A DNA stretch of 64,000 nt from Solobacterium sp. GTDB taxonomy: Bacteria > Bacillota_I > Bacilli_A > Erysipelotrichales > Erysipelotrichaceae. Under the pieces are notes generated by a model. It worked only from the letters and a program-made list of their open reading frames with translations. It made no database searches and was not told where the DNA came from. The translations under genes were made by a program, and so were the position numbers. Every line of letters begins with the position of its first letter. Position 1 is the first letter of the stretch. Of the stretch, positions 57,691 to 64,000 are shown one piece after another. The DNA lies in contig JAFWEW010000032.1 in the NCBI GenBank assembly GCA_017512725.1, forward strand, positions 1 through 64,000, written 5' to 3'.

Positions 57691-59340
57691 ATGAAAAAGA
57701 CCGGTAAACGAATGGATATCTGGACCGTCATATCGCTTTCGATCCTTGCGCTGTATGGCCTGTTCCTGCTGTATCCGCTGTTTAAACTGCTGATGGAATC
57801 GGTTTACAAAAACGGAGCCTTTACCTGGCAGTACTTTGCAAAATTCTTCTCCAATCCATATTACGGAATAACACTTTCCCATTCCTTCCAGCTTTCGATT
57901 GTATCGACGATATTCGCTCTGGTTCTTGGTGTTCCGCTGGCGTATTTCTACAACATGTATGAGATCAAAGGCAGAACGCTGATTCAGATCATCATCGTTC
58001 TCTGCTGCATGTCCGCACCGTTCATCGGTGCCTATGCCTGGGTCCAGCTGCGCGGCAACAATGGAATTATTACCCGGTTTATTGCGGATATCATCGGTCA
58101 CAAACCGCCGAGCATTTACGGGTTCCGCGGTATCGTTGTAGTTCTGACACTGCAGCTGTTCCCGCTCGTACACATGCTCGTATCGGGTGCTCTGAAGAAT
58201 GTCGACAACTCACTGCTGGAGGCGTCGGAAAACATGGGTGTCACCGGAGTGAAGCGGTTCTTCAAGGTCGTCATTCCGCTGTGTATGCCGACGATCCTTG
58301 CGGCAGCGCTGCTCGTATTCATGCGTGCATTCGCAGATTACGGTACACCGCTGTTGATCGGACAGGGTTATCAGACCTTCCCGGTCATCATCTATAACGA
58401 GTATTTCGGTGAAACCGGAACGGACCATAACTTTGCGGCAGCCGTCGCAGTCATTGCGATCATCATCACCGCAATTATCTTCCTGTTCCAGAAGTGGCTC
58501 AGCAACCGTTTTGAGTTCCATATGAACGCACTTCACCCGATTGAGATGAAGAAGGCGAAGGGAATTAAAAACGTTCTGATCCATCTGTATACCTATATCA
58601 TCGTCGGGCTTGCCTTCATGCCGCAGGTATACGTCATGTACTGCAGCTTCCGTGCGACCAGCGGCAAGATCTTTGTCCCTGGCTTTGCATTAACAAGCTA
58701 TAAGAAAATTGCCGAAGATGTTCCGCTGGCCATCAAGAATACCTTTGTCATCGGTCTGATAGCACTTGCCGCGGTTATCCTGCTGGCAATTCTGATCGCT
58801 TATCTTGTTGTACGCAGACGTTCGAAGCTCAATGATGCGATCGACACCGCATCCATGATCCCGTATATTATTCCGGGTTCGGTTGTCGGTATCGCACTGG
58901 TCATCGCGTTCAACCGCAAGCCGCTGATCCTGACTGGAACGGCATTTATCATGATCGTTGCGCTGTGTATCCGGCGTATTCCGTATACGATCCGTTCTTC
59001 CGTTGCGATCCTGCAGCAGATTCCGATTACGGTAGAAGAAGCGGCGATCTCGCTTGGATGTTCAAAACTGGAAGCGTTCTTCAAGGCTACCGTACCAATG
59101 ATGGCAAACGGTGTGCTCTCCGGCGCGATCCTGAGCTGGGTCACGATTATTACCGAGCTCTCCACCGGTGTCATCCTGTATAACCGGAGCACCATCACCC
59201 TGACGCTTTCCATCTATACGATGGTATCGCGAGGTTCCGATGGTCCGGCCGCCGCATATGCGACGATCCTGAATGTGCTCACGGTCATCTCGATGCTCGT
59301 CTTCCTGCGCTTCTCCAAGAACAAGGACATCTCGTTCTAA
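57691..59340 (+). CDS. ABC transporter permease, fused two-domain (FbpB/AfuB type)
   Basis: 549 residues with about 12 membrane segments in two homologous halves. Each has an EAA loop for the ATPase: EASENMGVTGVKRFFKVVIP in the first half and EAAISLGCSKLEAFFKATVP in the second. The fused form is typical for ferric and hexose-phosphate importers, whereas thiamine-type and polyamine systems often use separate proteins. It is the last gene of the operon; a bidirectional terminator follows. Confidence 0.92.
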   Translation: MKKTGKRMDIWTVISLSILALYGLFLLYPLFKLLMESVYKNGAFTWQYFAKFFSNPYYGITLSHSFQLSIVSTIFALVLGVPLAYFYNMYEIKGRTLIQIIIVLCCMSAPFIGAYAWVQLRGNNGIITRFIADIIGHKPPSIYGFRGIVVVLTLQLFPLVHMLVSGALKNVDNSLLEASENMGVTGVKRFFKVVIPLCMPTILAAALLVFMRAFADYGTPLLIGQGYQTFPVIIYNEYFGETGTDHNFAAAVAVIAIIITAIIFLFQKWLSNRFEFHMNALHPIEMKKAKGIKNVLIHLYTYIIVGLAFMPQVYVMYCSFRATSGKIFVPGFALTSYKKIAEDVPLAIKNTFVIGLIALAAVILLAILIAYLVVRRRSKLNDAIDTASMIPYIIPGSVVGIALVIAFNRKPLILTGTAFIMIVALCIRRIPYTIRSSVAILQQIPITVEEAAISLGCSKLEAFFKATVPMMANGVLSGAILSWVTIITELSTGVILYNRSTITLTLSIYTMVSRGSDGPAAAYATILNVLTVISMLVFLRFSKNKDISF

Positions 59341-59357
59341 ATGGCATAAAACAAAAA

Positions 59358-59402
59358 ACGTATTCTCACAGGAACAGTTCGTTCAATTGGGAATACGTTT
59401 TC
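59358..59402. terminator. Bidirectional terminator
   Basis: ACGTATTC/GAATACGT stem with a 25-base loop, Ts on the plus strand (TTTTCTG) and a long T-run on the minus strand (from ACAAAAAACG). It serves both the permease and the oxidoreductase gene. Confidence 0.75.
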
Positions 59403-59410
59403 TGATTGTC

Positions 59411-60406
59411 TTATTCCGGATCGCCGGGGTAACGGATTCCTGCGTCTTTGCGAAGGGCACACATCGTATGAACCGTGTCGAGGATCAGCGCGTGTCTCGC
59501 ATCGATCTCTTCCTTGCGGTCTTCCAGGAACAGCCGTGTCAGCTCCTGTACTTCATAGTACCAGCGGTCGGTTTCAGGCTGTTCATTGAAGGTTTCATCA
59601 CTTTTCTTTGTCACGACCCTAACATCGAGGATCGCCTGCGGGCCTCCGGAAACATAGATATATCCGTTCTCTCCCTGAATCTGGAAGCTGTTTTCACCCC
59701 AGGTATCCTTGGCACCGCAGAGTTCTGCCTTGAAATCCGGATAGCGGAGCAGGGCGATTCCGGAGGTATCGCATCCGACTGATTCCAGAATATTGGCAGA
59801 ATACGATGCGTGTTCCGGTGCACCGAAGAGGGCACAGCACAGGATCACATTGTAGAAGTTGATATCCATGAGCGAGCCGCCGGCCATCTTTGGATTAAAG
59901 ATATTCGTTACTTCACCCCGAAGCAGGGCATCATAACGGCTGGAATACTGACAGAAGCTTCCCTGAATCAGGCGTATGCGGCCGACTTTCGGAAGCTGTT
60001 CCTTCAGGATCTTATAGTTGGGCAGGAATGTAGTAGGGGCTGTTTCTACCAGATACAGTCCTTTTTCTTCCGCAATTTTCACAAGTTCTTCTGCCTGCGC
60101 TTCGGTTGTGCAGAACGGTTTTTCGCACCAGACATGCTTTCCGGCAAGCAGTGCTTTTTTTGCCTGTTCATAATGGAGCAGATTGGGAGAAGCGACATAC
60201 ACTGTATTGACGTTTTCATCTCTCATCAGCTGATCGAGATCGGTATAAACCGTATAACAGCCATATTCCGATGCCAGCTCTCTGCCTTTTTCCTGTGTGC
60301 GGGAATACACGGCCGCAAGTGAAACACCTTCCGTGCGTTTCACATTGTTGAGAATGTAGTGAACGATAAAACCCGATCCGATCGTTCCAAGCCGTACTTC
60401 GTTCAT
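59411..60406 (-). CDS. Gfo/Idh/MocA-family oxidoreductase, second gene of pair
   Basis: 331 residues. The NAD(P)-binding Rossmann start is LGTIGSGFIVHYIL (GxGxxx), CEKPF is the family catalytic-lysine motif (EKP), and the C-terminal alpha/beta domain is complete. It probably oxidises or reduces a sugar or inositol. The ATG overlaps the stop of the upstream oxidoreductase (TGATG), so the two are coupled. It runs toward the ABC importer operon. Confidence 0.88.
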   Translation of the reverse strand: MNEVRLGTIGSGFIVHYILNNVKRTEGVSLAAVYSRTQEKGRELASEYGCYTVYTDLDQLMRDENVNTVYVASPNLLHYEQAKKALLAGKHVWCEKPFCTTEAQAEELVKIAEEKGLYLVETAPTTFLPNYKILKEQLPKVGRIRLIQGSFCQYSSRYDALLRGEVTNIFNPKMAGGSLMDINFYNVILCCALFGAPEHASYSANILESVGCDTSGIALLRYPDFKAELCGAKDTWGENSFQIQGENGYIYVSGGPQAILDVRVVTKKSDETFNEQPETDRWYYEVQELTRLFLEDRKEEIDARHALILDTVHTMCALRKDAGIRYPGDPE

Positions 60407-61434
60407 CAGCCAAACCTCCTGTGACTTTCTTTTGCCGCGGCTGTCGCTTCTTCCAGAATTTCTAGCACGCGGACCACTTCTTCATCTTTGATGCATTTTT
60501 CGTCGGTTCCTTCCATTGCCGCAAACAGGCTGTCATAGACCCGCTCGTAATGCGCACATCCGACCGGCCAGCGTTCCGTAACGGTATTGCCGTTTTCATC
60601 TTTATAAGCCAGTGTTCCCCAGCGTTCTTCCGGAGCCGGGTCACGGCTGATCACGTGGCGGCCGATGACCTTCTTCTTCCCGGAGTTATGCAGTACCGGC
60701 GGCAGGGAGAAGCTGCCGTTGGTTCCGTGTAGGATGAATCTAGGCTGATCGATCAGCACGCACATTGAAGTGCTGATGGTTACTTTCGAATTGCCATAGA
60801 AGAAATCAATATCGAAGTAGTCATCTCCGCTAGATGGATGCGCGATAGAGCGGACATCATAGCGGACCTGATCCGGCATGCCGAAGTAGCCGATGATCTG
60901 ATCGGTCGTATGAACGCCCAGGTTATACAGGGTGCCGAGCGTATCGTACCAGCCGTTTGGACGGAAGTAGTCATAATGGCCTTCCAGCCGGACCACATTT
61001 CCGATTTTTCCGCTTTCGATCACTTCTTTCAATGCGAGGAAGTCTGCGTCAAATCTGCGGTTCTGGTTCGGCATACAGACAAGACCTTTTTCCTTTGCAA
61101 GGGCAAATACTTCACGTGCTTCTGCGGCGGTCGGCGCAAACGGCTTTTCAATCAGGGCATGTTTCCCGGCATTCAGGATCTCTTTTGCATACGGTACATG
61201 GAACGCATCCGGTGCACTGACGACGACAAGATCCACTTCCGGATCCTTCAGCACGTCATTGAAATCTGTAGTGAATGTGATTTCCGGATAGAACGGTTCA
61301 TAGTCCGCAAACTGGGGAATGTCCTGTTCCCGGCGGAATACATACTTGATGCGGGCATCTTCCCGGTTCTCAACATACGGGATGTGATATTCCCGAACAC
61401 TGACTCCAAAGCCGACATAGGCAATTGTTATCAT
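60406..61434 (-). CDS. Gfo/Idh/MocA-family oxidoreductase, first gene of pair
   Basis: 342 residues. The Rossmann start is AYVGFGVSVREYH, the EKPFAPT motif carries the catalytic Lys, and the second domain includes GVHTTDQIIGYFG with the usual His. It is similar to scyllo-inositol and glucose-fructose oxidoreductase relatives. GAAGGAGAT precedes the ATG by 9 bases. It leads the two-gene unit, which is divergent from nrdG. A sugar-related role would fit the cre-controlled importer next door, but this is an inference. Confidence 0.88.
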   Translation of the reverse strand: MITIAYVGFGVSVREYHIPYVENREDARIKYVFRREQDIPQFADYEPFYPEITFTTDFNDVLKDPEVDLVVVSAPDAFHVPYAKEILNAGKHALIEKPFAPTAAEAREVFALAKEKGLVCMPNQNRRFDADFLALKEVIESGKIGNVVRLEGHYDYFRPNGWYDTLGTLYNLGVHTTDQIIGYFGMPDQVRYDVRSIAHPSSGDDYFDIDFFYGNSKVTISTSMCVLIDQPRFILHGTNGSFSLPPVLHNSGKKKVIGRHVISRDPAPEERWGTLAYKDENGNTVTERWPVGCAHYERVYDSLFAAMEGTDEKCIKDEEVVRVLEILEEATAAAKESHRRFG

Positions 61435-61551
61435 TTCAAATAATCTCCTTCACTGCTGTTGTTTCAATTAAGTATATTCACAGAAACCGAAAAAGCGCAG
61501 AAACATTTGCATATATGTGTTACATTCAAGGTATTCAAAAGAAGAGGAACC

Positions 61552-62073
61552 ATGTATTACGGAAATATCAAAAAATTCGATATCGCTGACGGAGAAGGGG
61601 TCCGGGTATCCCTCTTTGTCAGCGGCTGTACCAATCGCTGTAAAAACTGCTTTCAGCCGGAGACCTGGGATTTTCATTATGGAAACCCCTATACGGAAGA
61701 AACGGAACAGGAGATTATGGATGCCCTGAACAGTCCGAATATTCAGGGACTGTCGCTGCTCGGCGGGGAACCGTTTGAACCGGAAAACCAGAGGGAACTG
61801 GTGAAGCTGCTGCGGCGGGTAAAAACCGAACTGCCGGAAAAGGATATCTGGTGCTATACCGGATTTGTCTACGATAACGATCTTGTGGAAGGCGGCCGGA
61901 AGCACTGTGAAGTTACGGATGAAATGCTGTCGTACCTGGATGTGCTGGTTGACGGACCGTTTATGGAAGAGAAAAAGGATATCCGGCTGATCTTCCGTGG
62001 TTCTTCCAACCAGCGGGTGCTGAACATGAAGGAAACCCTGAAACAGAAGAAGGCTGTAAACTATATTGACTGA
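61552..62073 (+). CDS. nrdG: Anaerobic ribonucleotide-reductase-activating protein
   Basis: Radical-SAM enzyme that generates the glycyl radical on NrdD. The cluster motif is CTNRCKNC (C-x3-C-x2-C), preceded by DGEGVRVSLFVSGC; GGEPF and a C-terminal DVLVDGPF are also typical. From the ATG at 61552, which follows AGAAGAGGAACC, it has 173 residues, normal for NrdG; an in-frame ATG at 61459 is too far upstream. It is split from nrdD by the importer and oxidoreductase genes. Its stop overlaps the next start (TGATG). Confidence 0.93.
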   Translation: MYYGNIKKFDIADGEGVRVSLFVSGCTNRCKNCFQPETWDFHYGNPYTEETEQEIMDALNSPNIQGLSLLGGEPFEPENQRELVKLLRRVKTELPEKDIWCYTGFVYDNDLVEGGRKHCEVTDEMLSYLDVLVDGPFMEEKKDIRLIFRGSSNQRVLNMKETLKQKKAVNYID

Positions 62074-63146
62074 TGGATACGATCCCGGGTGATTTTGAAA
62101 AACTGGTATTTGAAAAAAGCCGTGTGAACGAGGAGAAGCTGCTCGCATACGGTTTTCATCCTGTCAAAAACGGATGGAAGATCTCCATTCCGTTCCATGA
62201 CGGAGCGTTTACCGCAGTGATCCGTGTCCGAACAGACGGAACCGTAACCGGCAGGGTGATCGAGACCGAAATGGAGGAAGAATATCTGCCGCTGCGGGTC
62301 GCTTCACAGACCAGTGCGTTTGTCAGTACGATCCGGCAGGAATACTTTGATCTACTGATTGAGATCCGGGAAAAGGCATTTGATGAACAGCTGTTTGTCT
62401 CCGATCAGGCCAACCGCATTGCAGCACAGATCGAACAGGAGTTCCACGATGTCAGTGACCGGCCGTTTGCCAAAAGCGACCACGCCGTTTTCCGGGTGCC
62501 GGGATCCAATAAATGGTACGCACTTGTCATGCGAGTCGAGCGGGCAAAGGTTCAGTCCGATGAATCGGAAGGCATGGTAGATGTCATCAATCTCAAATCC
62601 GAAGACCATGAGCACGAAAAACTGATCTGTGAGCAGGGGATCTGGCCGGCCTGGCATATGAACAAGAAAAAATGGATCTCGGTTGTTCTCGACGATACCC
62701 TGAAGGATGAGCGGATCATGGCACTGATCCGGGCCAGCCGGAAACAGATTTCCGGCGATGAAGTGGCCAAGACGGCGAATGAATATATCGTTCCGTCCAA
62801 TCCAAACTACTACGATATCAAGCGTCACTTTAGGATCGGTCATATTTCCGAATGGAAACAGACGGTCCGCGCAAAACCGGGAGATATTGTTTATATCTAT
62901 TCCGGAGCACCGGATTCCTGCATTCTCTTCCGGACGGAAGTTGTGGAAACCGATATCCCGTACCATTACCAGGATGCCAATCTGAAAATGACAAAAGTCA
63001 TGCGGCTCAAAGTTCTGAAGCGGTACCCGCCGGAACTGCTTACCATGAAAGTGCTGCGGACCTTTGGTATCCGCTCCATGCATGGGGCCAGGAAAGTTCC
63101 AGTGGAACTGAAAAAGGTAATCGACAGTCTGTCTGAGATCGACTAA
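62073..63146 (+). CDS. YjbR/MmcQ-like protein fused to an EVE/PUA-like domain
   Basis: 357 residues. The middle (about 95-205) matches MmcQ/YjbR: DVSDRPFAKSDHAVFRV, then ISVVLDDTLKDERIMALI. The C-terminal part (about 230-357), YIVPSNPNYYDIKRHF then VRAKPGDIVYIYSGAP, looks like an EVE (PUA/ASCH-like) domain, which binds modified nucleic-acid bases. The first 90 residues are another small alpha/beta part. The start overlaps the nrdG stop, so it is translated with nrdG. Function unknown; a nucleic-acid or nucleotide role is inferred. Confidence 0.65.
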   Translation: MDTIPGDFEKLVFEKSRVNEEKLLAYGFHPVKNGWKISIPFHDGAFTAVIRVRTDGTVTGRVIETEMEEEYLPLRVASQTSAFVSTIRQEYFDLLIEIREKAFDEQLFVSDQANRIAAQIEQEFHDVSDRPFAKSDHAVFRVPGSNKWYALVMRVERAKVQSDESEGMVDVINLKSEDHEHEKLICEQGIWPAWHMNKKKWISVVLDDTLKDERIMALIRASRKQISGDEVAKTANEYIVPSNPNYYDIKRHFRIGHISEWKQTVRAKPGDIVYIYSGAPDSCILFRTEVVETDIPYHYQDANLKMTKVMRLKVLKRYPPELLTMKVLRTFGIRSMHGARKVPVELKKVIDSLSEID

Positions 63147-63149
63147 AAA

Positions 63150-63172
63150 ACTGCCGCAAAGGGCAGTTTTAC
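63150..63172. terminator. Bidirectional terminator between convergent genes
   Basis: ACTGCC-GCAAAG-GGCAGT stem with TTTTA on the plus strand and TTTTTTAG on the minus strand. Confidence 0.85.
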
Positions 63173-64000
63173 TTTCGATGGTACAGTTTCTTGTGCTGGT
63201 AGACCGGATCAAACGTGACATTGATGCCGAGCTTCCGGTACATGTTGGCATCTTCTGCCGGCAAGATCACGGTGCTGTGTGCTTCGGATCCCTTCAGGGA
63301 AGAGAGCTGCTTCATCGCTTCGGCACAGACTTCACTGGATTTGGCGACAATGCTGAGGGCAATCAGAAGTTCATCGGTATGGAGCCGCGGATTATGGTTG
63401 CCGAGATTCTTTACTTTCAGATCCTGGATCGGCTTGACGAATGCCGGTTCGATCAGATGCTTGTTTTTTGAGATGCCGGCCATCGCCTTGATCGCATTGA
63501 TGATTGCGGCAGAACTTGGACCGAAGAGGCTGGACGTCTTGCCGGTAACGATCTTGCCGTTGGGCAGTTCGATCGCCATGGCAGGAGCACCGGTCGCTTC
63601 TGCTTTTTTCCGGGCAACATTCACGCATTTCCGGTCTTCCGGAGTTACATCGGCCTTGTTCATCAGGACCTTGATCTTTTCAACGCTTTCCGGATTGATT
63701 TCCTCATGCCATGCGTCAACCAGTGTCTTGTAATACCGGCGGATGATCTCCTGCTTGGATGCCTCCTTGGCCGCTTCATCATTGACAATGCAGTAGCCGA
63801 CCATATTGACGCCCATATCGGTCGGAGACTTGTAGGGACTCTCGTTCTGAATTGCCTCAAACAGACGGTTCAGTACTGGGAAGATCTCAACATCACGGTT
63901 GTAGTTGATCGCAGTGATGCCATATGCCTCAAGGTGGAACGGGTCGATCATGTTGACGTCGTTGAGATCTGCGGTAGCTGCTTCATAGGCGAGGTTGACC
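63169..64000 (-). CDS. DUF1846 family protein, N-terminal part beyond the window
   Basis: At least 276 residues; the frame stays open through the right edge (codons for [16 protein letters not shown] before the internal ATG at 63951), so the 5' part of this roughly 500-residue protein is missing. [30 protein letters not shown] and [21 protein letters not shown] are typical of DUF1846. Members have a known crystal fold but no settled biochemical role. It converges with the YjbR-EVE gene. Confidence 0.85.
   Translation of the reverse strand, partial: VNLAYEAATADLNDVNMIDPFHLEAYGITAINYNRDVEIFPVLNRLFEAIQNESPYKSPTDMGVNMVGYCIVNDEAAKEASKQEIIRRYYKTLVDAWHEEINPESVEKIKVLMNKADVTPEDRKCVNVARKKAEATGAPAMAIELPNGKIVTGKTSSLFGPSSAAIINAIKAMAGISKNKHLIEPAFVKPIQDLKVKNLGNHNPRLHTDELLIALSIVAKSSEVCAEAMKQLSSLKGSEAHSTVILPAEDANMYRKLGINVTFDPVYQHKKLYHRK

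Noticed and set aside
52900-61551. NrdR boxes at nrdD and nrdG
   Set aside because: No sequence close to ACACWATATATWGTGT is found in either upstream region; an AT-rich stretch before nrdG is only weakly similar.

Overview
The window looks like a chromosomal segment of an anaerobic, low-to-mid GC Firmicute (Bacillota), most likely of the Erysipelotrichaceae or a close relative. Supporting signs are RNase J, an hrcA-led chaperone operon under CIRCE control, CcpA-type cre sites, strong Shine-Dalgarno sequences, an oxygen-sensitive NrdD/NrdG pair and the absence of Gram-negative envelope genes. The family-level placement is an inference from gene style, not from a marker comparison.

Layout. 0.2-4.6 kb: housekeeping genes (rnj and def leftward; ftsW-rsmD rightward). 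4.7-13.4 kb: heat-shock operon hrcA-grpE-dnaK-[NodB-like deacetylase]-dnaJ-clpB behind two tandem CIRCE operators. 13.4-21.2 kb: a hexapeptide transferase, a LUD protein, a membrane protein, an overlapping NAD salvage operon (pncB-nadD-nadE), then a HAD phosphatase and the 23S rRNA methyltransferase rlmD. 21.2-24.1 kb: a decayed integrative-element scar at the 3' end of rlmD, with att-like copies of the rlmD tail, two sets of short tandem repeats, a mobile-element sigma-like protein, an orphan double-glycine leader peptide and a gene fragment. 23.5-24.8 kb: GNAT acetyltransferase and esterase.

24.9-47.7 kb is the most unusual part: a c-di-GMP signalling island with six GGDEF, EAL or HD-GYP proteins. 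Three have sensor parts that look like transporters: an APC amino-acid permease fused to GGDEF-REC-GGDEF-EAL, tandem solute-binding domains fused to GGDEF-EAL, and an ECF-S-like membrane domain fused to HD-GYP. Between them lie lipoproteins, a secreted phosphodiester glycosidase, very small zinc-ribbon and EF-hand/dockerin-like proteins, and a frameshifted diguanylate cyclase. I infer a nutrient-responsive c-di-GMP network; no PilZ receptor or c-di-GMP riboswitch was recognised here.

47.8-64 kb: metabolism. It holds a PreA-type dihydropyrimidine dehydrogenase with an extra N-terminal Fe-S region, a phosphofructokinase with mixed donor-site residues, a DUF3990 protein, a ferredoxin-fused aldo/keto reductase, nrdD, a three-gene ABC importer of the ferric/hexose-phosphate type whose promoter carries two cre sites, two coupled Gfo/Idh/MocA oxidoreductases, nrdG followed by a YjbR-EVE fusion, and a DUF1846 gene cut by the right edge. 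No tRNA, rRNA, CRISPR array or intact insertion sequence was seen.
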